From: Candidatus Marsarchaeota archaeon
GTDB taxonomy: Archaea; Micrarchaeota; Micrarchaeia; Micrarchaeales; Micrarchaeaceae
NCBI GenBank assembly: GCA_023485295.1
Contig: JAMCZQ010000004.1
Location: 1 to 64,000, forward strand
Length of the DNA: 64,000 bases
Reading direction: 5' to 3'
A program made the position numbers and the translations under genes. The notes beneath the pieces are model-generated. The model was not told where the DNA came from. It saw only the letters and a program-made list of their open reading frames with translations, and did not search any database. The stretch's first letter is position 1; each line of letters opens with the position of its first letter. Shown one piece after another: positions 52,853-61,286 of this stretch.

Positions 52853-53254
52853 TCAAACCCTATCTATAAGCAAGCCTGTCTCCTCGCCAAGAATTTCAAA
52901 ATGCCTGAAATCCTTTGTAAGTACTGTCGCACCTATCTTTAGCGCTTGCGCAGATATAAGTATGTCAATATCATCTACTTTCTTGCCCTTGCTGATGAGC
53001 TTTGCGGCTATTTCAGACGCTTTGATTACATCATCATAAGAGAGAGCCATTGTTTCAATTTGCGTGAAGAAAAGCGAAACCTGTATGTAAGAAGACTTTA
53101 AGCCTTTGGCTTCGTTATATTTTTCGCCAAGCAAAACCTCGTATGCGCATAAGGTGCTTGTGTATAACGATTCTGCTTCGCTCATCTTTTCCCTTGCCTG
53201 CTTGTTGCCTTTAAGGAACTCTATCACTGCTGAAGAGTCGAGAAAAAGTTTCAG
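52853..53254 (-). CDS. vapC: VapC-type PIN-domain toxin, apparent CTG start
   Basis: From the first canonical start (GTG at 53227) the protein would lack its first catalytic Asp. Reading back to a CTG at 53254 restores KLFLDSSAVIEFLKGN, the PIN N-terminal strand with its Asp. GGTGA lies four bases before this CTG, which overlaps the TGA of vapB (CTGA). Product 133 residues. Further acidic residues are CAYEVLLGE, VDDIDILISAQAL and VLTKDFRHF. VapC toxins are Mg-dependent RNases, often cutting tRNA or rRNA. Coupled to the antitoxin upstream. Confidence 0.85.
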   Translation of the reverse strand: MKLFLDSSAVIEFLKGNKQAREKMSEAESLYTSTLCAYEVLLGEKYNEAKGLKSSYIQVSLFFTQIETMALSYDDVIKASEIAAKLISKGKKVDDIDILISAQALKIGATVLTKDFRHFEILGEETGLLIDRV

Positions 53255-53469
53255 ACCCTCACCTTGAAGCGCCTCCTGATCTTAGCTGCATGCATCTGAA
53301 GCGATCTAGCCTCATCGCTACGGATTATTCCAAAAAATTTATCCAGGTCCGCAAGCTTTACGCCTTTGACTTTATCAACAAGCTCTAAAACGAGCTTGGT
53401 GAAACTTTTGGAACCTTTTATCGAAGCAAGCTTCTTGTACGCCTCGTCGCTTAGCATGATTGTCTTCAT
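53251..53469 (-). CDS. vapB: VapB-type antitoxin
   Basis: The 72-residue protein begins KTIMLSDEAYKKLASIKGSK followed by SFTKLVLELVDK, the ribbon-helix-helix layout of the VapB family common in archaea (DUF217-like). The C-terminal KFFGIIRSDEARSL and basic end would wrap the toxin. Start ATG at 53469; the operator lies just upstream. Confidence 0.85.
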   Translation of the reverse strand: MKTIMLSDEAYKKLASIKGSKSFTKLVLELVDKVKGVKLADLDKFFGIIRSDEARSLQMHAAKIRRRFKVRV

Positions 53470-53481
53470 AGCATCAATCTA

Positions 53482-53496
53482 TATATAGTCTATATA
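53482..53496. promoter_or_regulatory. Palindromic operator/promoter of vapBC
   Basis: TATATAGTCTATATA is a perfect 15-base palindrome with one central base, 13 bases upstream of the vapB start and overlapping its TATA region; suited to self-repression by VapB. Confidence 0.55.
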
Positions 53497-53909
53497 CATA
53501 TTTATTTCTTTCTACGGTGTGTTTAATTATTTTGTTTTCACGCATATGGAGAAAAGAGCTGCTTATTAATAAGCTCCGAAAGTGGACGCCTATAAAATAA
53601 CCGCCCCACCGATGATATACAATAATATACATCCCGTTTGATGATACTATCTCTTCTTTGAAAATTTTTTAAACCTGCCCAAGACACCTTCTGGCTTTTC
53701 TATTAGCTTATCTGAAGGCTGTTTATCTGATATCACTTTTGCTTCTGCAAAATAAAATCTTTATTTGGTCTTTTTAGGTTTTTGACAATTTTTACTGGAA
53801 ACTCTTTGCAATAAGATAAGCCACTAATAAGTAGATAAATTGAGCTAGATAATATTAAATAACTATGTTTACTTAAATATACATATATTTACTTTAATAC
53901 AACGATAAA
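53497..53909. other. AT-rich intergenic stretch with a possible gene remnant
   Basis: No gene is visible in these 413 bases. On the minus strand at about 53648-53758 a frame without a start reads VISDKQPSDKLIEKPEG and VLGRFKKFSKKR before a stop, and may be the tail of a lost gene. TACTTAAATATACATATATT (about 53870-53890) is a likely promoter of the next gene. Confidence 0.3.
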
Positions 53910-54128
53910 ATGAATACGATTGAATACTTAATACTTAAAATTGCAAAAGAGAAAGGCAAATTCAGCATTGACAACGGGGATAGGGGCGAATTGCGCGATA
54001 CTGTGCTCCTATTAGCGAAAAAAGGTTATCTTAAAAACCTTGGACATTCGAATTGTAAAGGTATATGGGGATATGAGATTACTAATGAAGGCTGTCAAGC
54101 GTTAGCTGATAACAGATCAGACATTTAA
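53910..54128 (+). CDS. Small winged-helix protein
   Basis: A 72-residue protein: NTIEYLILKIAKEKGKFSID, GELRDTVLLLAKKGYLKNLG and a wing GIWGYEITNEGCQAL. This fits a single winged-helix domain of a DNA-binding regulator. It converges with the nuclease-helicase gene and may regulate neighbouring genes. Confidence 0.58.
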   Translation: MNTIEYLILKIAKEKGKFSIDNGDRGELRDTVLLLAKKGYLKNLGHSNCKGIWGYEITNEGCQALADNRSDI

Positions 54129-54145
54129 AGTATCTAAGGGCTCTG

Positions 54146-56041
54146 CTATAACTGTATTCTAGATTTAAAAAAGTCTTCAGTGTTTTTATCCATGAAATAA
54201 ACATAGCAGCCCAGCATTCCACGCGTTAAAAGAACCCTATAAATATTTTTAACATATTTGGTGAAGTCTATGCCCTTCTTCTTCAATTGAGGATCTGCAG
54301 AGGCTTTTGGGTTACCTATCCATCTCTTTTCAACTGGATCATAAACTAGATCAGGACCAAATATAACTCCAACATATTCAAACTCAAATCCTTGAATAGT
54401 ATAAATACTACCAATCTGATTTATGCCATTAGGATCATAAGCCCAGAGCGATGCTTTTGGTATTCCCGGAGCTAATTTTGCCGCATTGTTCTTTGCTTCC
54501 CAAGTCATCTTAAAATCTTTTCCTATTACAACGTCTTTTTTGAGTGTTCCGTCAGGATTTGGATCGCTCCAGGGCCAGCAAAATCCTGCGACTAATCTAG
54601 CAGAGTTTTGCTTTTCTGCGTTTTTAGCTTTTATTGCCTCGTATAGTTCAACAGGGCTGTCAAATATTCTAAAGTCCATTTTTTCATTCTTTGTAAGATA
54701 GGTATGATCCGTTTCGCGTATGTCTAATGTGTTATCAATCCAGTTCATATATCCATCAGAACCATTACACCTGAATTGTGTTTTTAGCTCGAAATCAAAG
54801 GTTTCTGCGCCAAATTTATCAGCAGTTTCCTTTATCAATTTGGTACTGCCTATCTCGTCTGGCCTAACTACCTGAAGGTCGTCTATGAAGAAGATGGTCA
54901 ATTTTGCAGCCCTTATGAGTTCATCTATTTGTGGCATATCAGATCTATAAATGGATTTTGTATACCTAGAATTGCTTGTTTTTCGTATGCGGTGCGCTTC
55001 GTCACAGACTAGCACGTCTATCTCATTTTCTTTTACCATCTTAGAAGAGAAACTATTAAAGTATTTGAATAACTTTGCTGCTCTTATGCCAACTATTTTT
55101 CTAAGTGTTGTTGTGAATGCAGCGGATCCAGTAGCATGAAATATTGATAAATCCTTATTTTTAGATAGAAGTTCAGCAATTACATTCAATGCAATAACTG
55201 ATTTGCCAGTACCTGGACCCCCTTTAACTATTATTACAGATTTCTTACTTGATTTTGTAAGCTTTTTCGCCCTATCCAAAATCGTGTTATAAGCCACCAG
55301 CTGCTCATCTATTAGATGAAATATTTTTTCCCCCTTTATTGTTTTACTTGTGTGCTCTAGTAACTTCTTACTGGGCCTTATATCGCTATTTGAAAATCGG
55401 TTAAGAAGTTCCAACCCATTTCCAGCAGACAATTTTTCTTTTAAGTACTCGCCTAGCTTATCAAAATCTTCTTTTGTAAATAAAGGAAATTCTTTTAATA
55501 CCGTATCGAACTTCGGAGATAGTAGAACTGGGTTTGTCTGAAATTTTGAGTAATTATGACAATAGCTACAAGATTCTAATCTAATACTTTCATCACGATT
55601 GAATACTGATACAAAGTCTTTTACATATAGATGATATTCTCTAACTTGCACAGACGGATGTGCTTCAAGTCGTTCTCTCCCTCCGACAAATGTAATTATA
55701 TTATCTTGTATATCACTGTCCTTAACGGTTTCCCATTGTTTAAGTTCTATTATGATTGCATTGCTTGTACCATCTCTAGAATTTCCGAATAACATACAAT
55801 CTAAGCGCTTAGTACTATATGGCAGTTCATACTCTATTACAATTCCGTTATCTCTGAGCGAATAATGTTCCAACACATCCTTAAGCACTCTGAGAGAATT
55901 CCTCCAAGAGTTTACTTCTCCTGGGCTCGGACTTCGTAAATAATAATTTTCGTAAGAAAGTTTTAACTTGTCGGCAATTGTGCCATGTAATGCTTCATCT
56001 ATAAAGTCGTTAGTCAATCCCTCGTATAATTTCATGTTCAC
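54146..56041 (-). CDS. PD-(D/E)xK nuclease fused to DUF2075-type (Schlafen-like) helicase
   Basis: The 631-residue protein has two parts. The N-terminal region (about 50-180) has TKRLDCMLFG and AIIIELKQWE, the D and ExK of a PD-(D/E)xK nuclease. The helicase part has IVKGGPGTGKSVIALN (Walker A, about 270), DVLVCDEAHRIRKT (Walker B), IFFIDDLQVVRPDE, FELKTQFRCNGSD, YTIQGFEFEYVGVIFG and RVLLTRGMLGCYVYF (SF1 motifs V-VI). Proteins of this composition are found in defence islands. The ATG overlaps the stop of the nucleotide pyrophosphohydrolase gene (ATGA), so the two are co-translated. Confidence 0.85.
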   Translation of the reverse strand: MNMKLYEGLTNDFIDEALHGTIADKLKLSYENYYLRSPSPGEVNSWRNSLRVLKDVLEHYSLRDNGIVIEYELPYSTKRLDCMLFGNSRDGTSNAIIIELKQWETVKDSDIQDNIITFVGGRERLEAHPSVQVREYHLYVKDFVSVFNRDESIRLESCSYCHNYSKFQTNPVLLSPKFDTVLKEFPLFTKEDFDKLGEYLKEKLSAGNGLELLNRFSNSDIRPSKKLLEHTSKTIKGEKIFHLIDEQLVAYNTILDRAKKLTKSSKKSVIIVKGGPGTGKSVIALNVIAELLSKNKDLSIFHATGSAAFTTTLRKIVGIRAAKLFKYFNSFSSKMVKENEIDVLVCDEAHRIRKTSNSRYTKSIYRSDMPQIDELIRAAKLTIFFIDDLQVVRPDEIGSTKLIKETADKFGAETFDFELKTQFRCNGSDGYMNWIDNTLDIRETDHTYLTKNEKMDFRIFDSPVELYEAIKAKNAEKQNSARLVAGFCWPWSDPNPDGTLKKDVVIGKDFKMTWEAKNNAAKLAPGIPKASLWAYDPNGINQIGSIYTIQGFEFEYVGVIFGPDLVYDPVEKRWIGNPKASADPQLKKKGIDFTKYVKNIYRVLLTRGMLGCYVYFMDKNTEDFFKSRIQL

Positions 56042-56421
56042 AACTCATTATATTTCTTATTTGAACCTTTAGCTTTCTTTATAGGATACTTTACCGCGTT
56101 TTTCTTTATTTTCTTTTCGAGTTCGCTAGATAAATCGAACTTGTTCATTTGGGCAAATCTTAATAGAAAATACAAGACGTCCGCAAGTTCTTCGCCTATC
56201 ATCTGGCGCTTACTGGAATTTGACATTATCTCTTTAATATCGCCTTCTCTTTTAAATCTGAAGATATCTAAAAGTTCACTAGCCTCCGTTGATACACCTA
56301 TCGCAAGGTCTTTGGGATTATGAAACTGGTCCCAATCGCGCTCTTCGCAAAACTTTTGCACTTTGCCCTTCAGCTCCTTTATAGTCGTTGAATCATCTCT
56401 CATTCTCTCATCTAAGCCCAT
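56038..56421 (-). CDS. MazG-superfamily nucleotide pyrophosphohydrolase (DCTPP1/RS21-C6-like)
   Basis: The 127-residue protein has FCEERDWDQFHNPKDLAIGV, the family start of DCTPP1-like enzymes, the metal motifs STEASELLDIF (ExxE) and IGEELADVLYFLL (ExxD), and a basic tail. It hydrolyses (d)NTPs to monophosphates, preferring dCTP or modified nucleotides in characterised relatives. Coupled by ATGA overlap to the nuclease-helicase gene, which suggests a shared function, possibly nucleotide depletion or damaged-nucleotide removal. Confidence 0.88.
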   Translation of the reverse strand: MGLDERMRDDSTTIKELKGKVQKFCEERDWDQFHNPKDLAIGVSTEASELLDIFRFKREGDIKEIMSNSSKRQMIGEELADVLYFLLRFAQMNKFDLSSELEKKIKKNAVKYPIKKAKGSNKKYNEL

Positions 56422-56429
56422 TCATTATT

Positions 56430-56489
56430 TTAACCACAGATTTTAACTTTCTTTCCTTCTTTTATGTGTTTAGCCTGTTGAATTCTCTT
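56430..56489 (-). pseudogene. Orphan casposase-type HTH tail
   Basis: A 19-codon stretch bounded by stops reads AKHIKEGKKVKICG at its end, nearly the same as KKHIKEGKKIKIYG of the casposase at 13440-14639 and close to the polymerase tail at 19900. It has no start and overlaps the beginning of the 108-base repeat at 56473, so it is a remnant. Confidence 0.55.
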
Positions 56490-56580
56490 CTATAACATGT
56501 CCTTTACCTTATGGGGGTATAGGGGGATATAGATAATTATACTATAGAGAAACAATTCACTTATAGACAAGCCCTGAGAG
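56473..56580. repeat. Direct repeat ending in a tRNA-Thr 3'-end fragment, copy A
   Basis: About 108 bases sharing GATATAGATAATTATACTAT and flanks with copy B at 57643-57742, ending AAGCCCTGAGAG, which is the 3' end of the tRNA-Thr gene plus one base. Confidence 0.75.
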
Positions 56581-56719
56581 AATGCTCTCTTCTCGATAAG
56601 GAACCCGCCGTTATTTTGCTGTCCGCTGCGATAAATTTGCTATTAAACCGCATTATCTATATATAAAATAAGAATCACTAATAGTGTACAGTATATCCTA
56701 TTGCCTTTACATATTGGTT

Positions 56720-56974
56720 CTAATTTTTGATATAATACTTATAACTAATAAAGAGTAATATGACAAGGATAAAAACTATGATGTACCAAGCAATAAAAGC
56801 TAATACCATCAATATTATTAGAAGTATTATTACAGCTAAAATTAGTCTTATATAATCTACAGAGTCAAATTTGGTTAAAGGCTTTGCTTCTCCTACAGAT
56901 AATTTAAGGAATAGTGTAGGCAAAAACTTTAGGATAGTAAATGAGAGATAATTCTCTTTCTTATTTTTTGCCAA
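56720..56974 (-). CDS. Small two-helix membrane protein
   Basis: The 84-residue protein starts at TTG (56974) with GTGA four bases upstream. A basic head, an amphipathic segment and a long hydrophobic stretch (about 43-80) that can span twice. It follows the next gene on the strand by eight bases, forming a pair. No family recognised. Confidence 0.5.
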   Translation of the reverse strand: MAKNKKENYLSFTILKFLPTLFLKLSVGEAKPLTKFDSVDYIRLILAVIILLIILMVLAFIAWYIIVFILVILLFISYKYYIKN

Positions 56975-56982
56975 AACATCAC

Positions 56983-57579
56983 TTATTTTAATTGTCTCTT
57001 TAATGAAGGAATAATAGGTGTTGCCTCCTTTCCTATAATAAAGAGTTTATCTGAAACTTTTTCAACTTTATTAAATATTCTCCCCATGAAATTATTTACG
57101 CCTAAATTAGCCTCCATATAATCCTTGGCTCTTCCTGTCGCATCTTCTTCGTCATAGACGATTTCGACACAAGAAGCCTTCTTTAATTCTTCTTCCTTTA
57201 ATAGACCCCAGGCCACAAGTGTTTTCATATCTGTTTCCGTATTCAAATTATTTAATTCTATCATTCTATCGTCTACAGAACTAATTGCAGTTATAGGTAT
57301 ATCAAACCATGTTCCAGCAATGCCACTTAATGCACTCTTCTTTTCTTCACTTGTTAACTCTTTTGCTCCAATTTGATATAAAATCAGGAAATAAAGCTTT
57401 TTATTAGTCACATATACATTAGTTGCAGTAAAAGATATCGGGAATTCCTTTCTCTCTTTCCCTAACACTTTTTTTATCTCCGCTTCCTTCATAAATACTG
57501 TTGGCATTATTGTTCTACTTTCAAATTCTATTCTTTCATTTTTATCTAGCTCTCTAAAAATACCTATATGATTCCCCAT
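56983..57579 (-). CDS. Hypothetical protein with PH/GRAM-like strands
   Basis: The frame runs to 57717 inside repeat B, but GGGAT three bases before ATG 57579 marks the likelier start: MGNHIGIFRELDKNERIEFE, 198 residues. The middle (TNVYVTNKKLYFLILYQIG then WFDIPITAISSVDD) resembles the strands of PH/GRAM-like membrane- or lipid-binding domains. If a start at 57627 is used, an N-terminal helix (MTIFLLVFIDIIARDI) is added. It sits between the two tRNA-Thr-derived repeats. Confidence 0.5.
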   Translation of the reverse strand: MGNHIGIFRELDKNERIEFESRTIMPTVFMKEAEIKKVLGKERKEFPISFTATNVYVTNKKLYFLILYQIGAKELTSEEKKSALSGIAGTWFDIPITAISSVDDRMIELNNLNTETDMKTLVAWGLLKEEELKKASCVEIVYDEEDATGRAKDYMEANLGVNNFMGRIFNKVEKVSDKLFIIGKEATPIIPSLKRQLK

Positions 57580-57642
57580 AATATCCCTAGCTATAATATC
57601 AATAAAAACTAATAAAAATATTGTCATTTGCGTTACTTTATA

Positions 57643-57742
57643 GGCCGTTGAATTTTCCCCTATAACATGTATTTCATCTTTGGAGAAGATATAGATAATT
57701 ATACTATAGGGGAACAATCCATTTACAAGTAAGCCCTGAGAG
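57643..57742. repeat. Direct repeat running into the tRNA-Thr 3' end, copy B
   Basis: About 100 bases homologous to copy A. Inside it TTCCCCTATA (57655-57664) and TATAGGGGAA (57705-57714) are perfect inverted repeats 40 bases apart, degenerate in copy A. Confidence 0.75.
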
Positions 57743-57844
57743 GGAATTGAACCCTCAACCTCCTGTTTTCCTGATTTAATTCTTGATTAAACTTCTTTTC
57801 AAGAAGTTTACAAGACAGGCGCTCTGCCATTGAGCTACCAGGGC
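57732..57844 (-). tRNA. tRNA-Thr (anticodon UGU) with canonical intron
   Basis: Acceptor GCCCTGG/TCAGGGC; anticodon stem CCTGT/ACAGG around CTTGTAA (anticodon TGT). A 41-base intron follows position 37 (57808-57768). The intron contains the hairpin AACTTCTT-GAA-AAGAAGTT. No CCA. Confidence 0.92.
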
Positions 57845-57892
57845 ACCTTTCGCTCTTTTATTTACCTGTTAAACCTATAAATTATTTCCTTT

Positions 57893-58249
57893 TTAGTCAA
57901 TGAGTTTGATATGTATGCCTATTACTCCATACTGCCGTTCTTCCTCCTCAGTATAGTATTCCCTCTGCCGATTGATCTGCTCTTCAATGCTTAAATCCTG
58001 TTCATGCCCGAACTTTGACTTTTCGAAGTTTGAGAAAAGGTCACGGAAAGACCTGAAAATAGACAGCCCTATAACCTCGACTTTGATTTTTTCTGTTTTT
58101 TCCGGCAATTTGCTGAAAATTATAATGTCTCCAATCTTTACGCCTCTTCTTTTTTCATCGTATAAGCGAATTTCTATTGATTTTTTCCCATTCTTTATCT
58201 TTTCAAACGGTGCAGGATTTAGGGACATTTCATGCATCATATAATTCAC
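57893..58249 (-). CDS. ASCH-domain protein
   Basis: A 118-residue PUA-like ASCH domain: MHEMSLNPAPFEKIKNGKKS followed by IEIRLYDEKRRGVKIGDIII, ending YGVIGIHIKLI. ASCH proteins bind RNA and some cleave or act on modified nucleosides such as N4-acetylcytidine. Start GTG at 58249, or the internal ATGs. It follows the flippase gene by seven bases. Confidence 0.85.
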   Translation of the reverse strand: MNYMMHEMSLNPAPFEKIKNGKKSIEIRLYDEKRRGVKIGDIIIFSKLPEKTEKIKVEVIGLSIFRSFRDLFSNFEKSKFGHEQDLSIEEQINRQREYYTEEEERQYGVIGIHIKLID

Positions 58250-58256
58250 GTTTATT

Positions 58257-59819
58257 TTAGCCTATGAAAAAGCCAATGTACCTTATGGCTATCGAAGCCG
58301 GCTTCTTCAGCTGCCTTATCTTGGACAGTGACTCTACTATGAAATCCAGGTTCCTCTTTTCTATCGCCTTTGTAGCTGCAAGCATCGGCGGATATAGAAG
58401 CAATGCAACTATTATGTTTACAAGCACAGCTGCCCTGCTGTAATGCATTGCAATGGTCAACGCGAAAAGCACTATGAAAAGCATAATTGCAGATAGTGTC
58501 AGCCTTCCAAGCCTTTTCCACTCCATTCTTATGGAAAACTGGCTGTGCAGGGCCTTTATGTAGAGCAGGTCCATCAATATCGGGCCGACGGCGAATACTG
58601 CAATAAGCGCTCCTGCAACCTTTTCATATGGCACAAGTATTGCCAGAAGGGCTACCTCTGCAACCACTACTACTAGCTGGTATTTCATGAACCTCTTTGT
58701 ATCGCCGTTGCCTATTATGAGCTGGCCCGCAAAGCTGCCTATCAGCCCTATTACTGTGCCTACCGATATGAAGGCGAAGTACAAAGGCGCTCCAACGTAT
58801 GCGCTTCCGAAAAGAAGCCTTGTCAAGGGCTTTGTTGTCGCTACAGCGTAAGCGAGTATCGGCAGGAGGAAGATGAAAGCGTAGAACACGCTGTTGTTGT
58901 AGATTCCTGCAATCCTCTTGCTTATGGATTCGTTGGTTAGCGTATAGGAGAATGCGGGAAGTATCACGAATGTCATGGAAGTCATTATGAGCTCAAAGAA
59001 CCTTCCAAGCTTGTATGCTGCCCCATAGCTTCCAACCACTGCAGTAGTGGCGAACACTCCAAGCAGCAATATCGCAAGGCTTGTTGTTCCGGATATGGCT
59101 ATGTTGGAAGTAACTACAGGTATTGAAAACGAAGCCAATTCCTTGGATATTGCCTTTTTGAATCTAGGCACGAAAGTGCCTATATTTCCATAAATGTTAA
59201 GGATTGCATAAACAAAGCCTATCAAAAGGCTTATTGCTAGGCCCGCGACAGCTCCAAGCACTCCGTAGCCAAGAAGTACCAGTGCAACAACGAATATTGC
59301 CTGCGATATTGCATAGACTATGTTTGCAATTGAAGAGTGCCTTGTTGAGCCCAAGCCTACAAGCACAGCTACTGAAAGGTTGAAAAGAACCGAAAGCAGC
59401 ACGCACACAGCAGCTATTATTATTGGGTAATACATGCTCGTATTGTGGTATACTGTGCTGGCAAGCACTCCGCTTATTGCTATTCCTATCAGCATTATGA
59501 TTAATGATATTATTCCTGCGATTGCGAACCCGTTAGACACGAGCTCCTTCTTTCTTTCCCTGCCTACCTCCTTTTCTGACAGCTTTTTCCTGAGCGCAGT
59601 GCCCATGCCGAAGTTGCCGCCCATGCCAAGGAGCGTGTAAAGCGCTATTACTATGGTGTATATTCCGTAATCAACTGGCTTCAGGTATCTGGCCAGGAAA
59701 ATCAGCAATAGCAGGGTGACCACTGCGCTGATTATCTTGCTTGAAATGAAAAAGCTGCCGCTCCTCAAGGCCTTAGAGCCGAGCTCTCTCACTTCAGCAG
59801 TCCCTTCCTGATACTCCAT
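58257..59819 (-). CDS. Polysaccharide/oligosaccharide flippase (Wzx/MOP superfamily)
   Basis: The 520-residue protein has 12-14 membrane helices and an N-terminal GSKALRSGSFFISSKIISAV typical of polysaccharide export flippases, with the usual charged loop KKLSEKEVGRERKKE between the second and third helices. It should flip a lipid-linked oligosaccharide outward for surface glycosylation. The glycosyltransferases near 47-50 kb would be functional partners although not adjacent. Confidence 0.87.
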   Translation of the reverse strand: MEYQEGTAEVRELGSKALRSGSFFISSKIISAVVTLLLLIFLARYLKPVDYGIYTIVIALYTLLGMGGNFGMGTALRKKLSEKEVGRERKKELVSNGFAIAGIISLIIMLIGIAISGVLASTVYHNTSMYYPIIIAAVCVLLSVLFNLSVAVLVGLGSTRHSSIANIVYAISQAIFVVALVLLGYGVLGAVAGLAISLLIGFVYAILNIYGNIGTFVPRFKKAISKELASFSIPVVTSNIAISGTTSLAILLLGVFATTAVVGSYGAAYKLGRFFELIMTSMTFVILPAFSYTLTNESISKRIAGIYNNSVFYAFIFLLPILAYAVATTKPLTRLLFGSAYVGAPLYFAFISVGTVIGLIGSFAGQLIIGNGDTKRFMKYQLVVVVAEVALLAILVPYEKVAGALIAVFAVGPILMDLLYIKALHSQFSIRMEWKRLGRLTLSAIMLFIVLFALTIAMHYSRAAVLVNIIVALLLYPPMLAATKAIEKRNLDFIVESLSKIRQLKKPASIAIRYIGFFIG

Positions 59820-60110
59820 TCCAATCTATGTTTAGGATTTCAAAAACTAAAGCTAAATAACAGATGGAAAACGATAAATAAAGTTTTGACATCTTCAAAA
59901 CTGCAAAATTTAAAATCTAATCTTATCGCTTTTAATAAGGCAACTTTAATTCATTGCTTGCAGCATGGTTGAACCATTTTGGCATAACCCCTAATAAAAA
60001 GATAATGCTTTATATTTTATGCTCTGTATCTAAATATGATGTGTGATGCAGTTCAATGCTTTTAGAAAGATAAAAATAATCTATTCGCGGTGGTATTGCC
60101 ATAAACAGGC
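59820..60110. other. AT-rich divergent intergenic region
   Basis: No gene is seen in 291 bases. It separates the flippase from the rightward cluster and marks the onset of clearly AT-rich coding DNA. TTATATTTTATGC (about 60010-60022) could be a promoter for the cluster. Confidence 0.3.
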
Positions 60111-61286
60111 ATGTATTTGATTAAAACTGGAGCCGTATTATCAATTGATTTTATGAGAGAATTATATATACCAAACAAAAACCACACTATAGGGTATTCA
60201 GGCAACAAAATATACAAACCCATGAAACAAATTTCTAATGCTATCGAAAAAGCAGAATTATACAAAAGAATCGAAGAATTTAGGACAACTAAAAAATGGG
60301 AGCATATAGCAAGAATAAATCAAACTATCGCACTTTCAGTAAATGAATATTTCAATAAGCTCGGTTCCGCATTTACTCTCTTGCCTTTGACTACTAGGAT
60401 GATATCTTCTCCAGCCGCATTATACGGCAAAGGGCACATAGACTATACTAGCGACACTGTCCCGGTAAAGTTAAAATGGTTTAATTTAAAAAAAGACATA
60501 TTTTTATCTGAATCTTCTCAAATCTATCTAGAACTACACCTAATAAATGAAAATTTAAATTCTGTCTACTCAATATACAATTCTTTCAGAAAAGAGAAAT
60601 CAGATGCTACACACTTAAGCGAATTCCACCACATCGAATTTGAAGGTAAAATTTCGCAAAAGGAAAACATAAGGGTAATGACCAAACTTATCTTTAATAC
60701 TATAAAGAAATTATTGAATAATAATATTGAAGATTTATCCTACTTTTTATATGATGAGGATATAGAAGATTTAAAAAAATTGTCAAATTCAACAAAAATA
60801 AAAGAAATAACTTTTGATCAAGCTTTAGATGTGCTTTACACGTCTACCAAAAACCCAAAATATAAAAAATTCACTACAAAATATTTTGGCTCATGGGAAG
60901 AAGTAAAACTTACTAAAGAACTGGATAATATGGTAATAATTTCAGAGTTCCCATTGTATGAAGTGGCATTTTACCATGCCCCAATAATAGACAATAAAAA
61001 TCGCGAGGTCGCAGACAACTCAGATTTCATCTGGCCATATTATCGTGAATTTGCAGGAAGCGGGCATAGGGTTAGAAATATGTCAGAACTGCTAATCAAA
61101 GCTAAAAAATTCAATCTTCCAAGAGAAGATTATAAATATTATATACAGTCTAGAAGTTCACTAACATATAAAGAAACATCTGGATTCGGTATCGGATGGG
61201 AGCGCATGCTGCAAGGATTGCTTAAGATGCCTTATATACATTCTGTGGCTACATTCCCTAGGGTACATAATACACTTTATCCTTGA
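60111..61286 (+). CDS. AsnRS/AspRS-like class II synthetase paralogue without anticodon-binding domain
   Basis: The 391-residue protein has the class IIb catalytic core: LPLTTRMISSPAALYGKGHI, SESSQIYLELHLI (QSSQ-type ligand strand), motif 2 HLSEFHHIEFEGK and motif 3 TSGFGIGWERMLQGLLKMP followed by VATFPRVHNTLYP. There is no OB-fold anticodon-binding domain, and an insert of about 70 residues is present. Archaeal relatives of this kind include asparagine synthetase-related AspRS paralogues, so it probably forms an aminoacyl- or acyl-adenylate in a small-molecule or modification pathway. The ATG at 60153 is an alternative start. AT-rich composition. It overlaps the next gene by four bases. Confidence 0.8.
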   Translation: MYLIKTGAVLSIDFMRELYIPNKNHTIGYSGNKIYKPMKQISNAIEKAELYKRIEEFRTTKKWEHIARINQTIALSVNEYFNKLGSAFTLLPLTTRMISSPAALYGKGHIDYTSDTVPVKLKWFNLKKDIFLSESSQIYLELHLINENLNSVYSIYNSFRKEKSDATHLSEFHHIEFEGKISQKENIRVMTKLIFNTIKKLLNNNIEDLSYFLYDEDIEDLKKLSNSTKIKEITFDQALDVLYTSTKNPKYKKFTTKYFGSWEEVKLTKELDNMVIISEFPLYEVAFYHAPIIDNKNREVADNSDFIWPYYREFAGSGHRVRNMSELLIKAKKFNLPREDYKYYIQSRSSLTYKETSGFGIGWERMLQGLLKMPYIHSVATFPRVHNTLYP

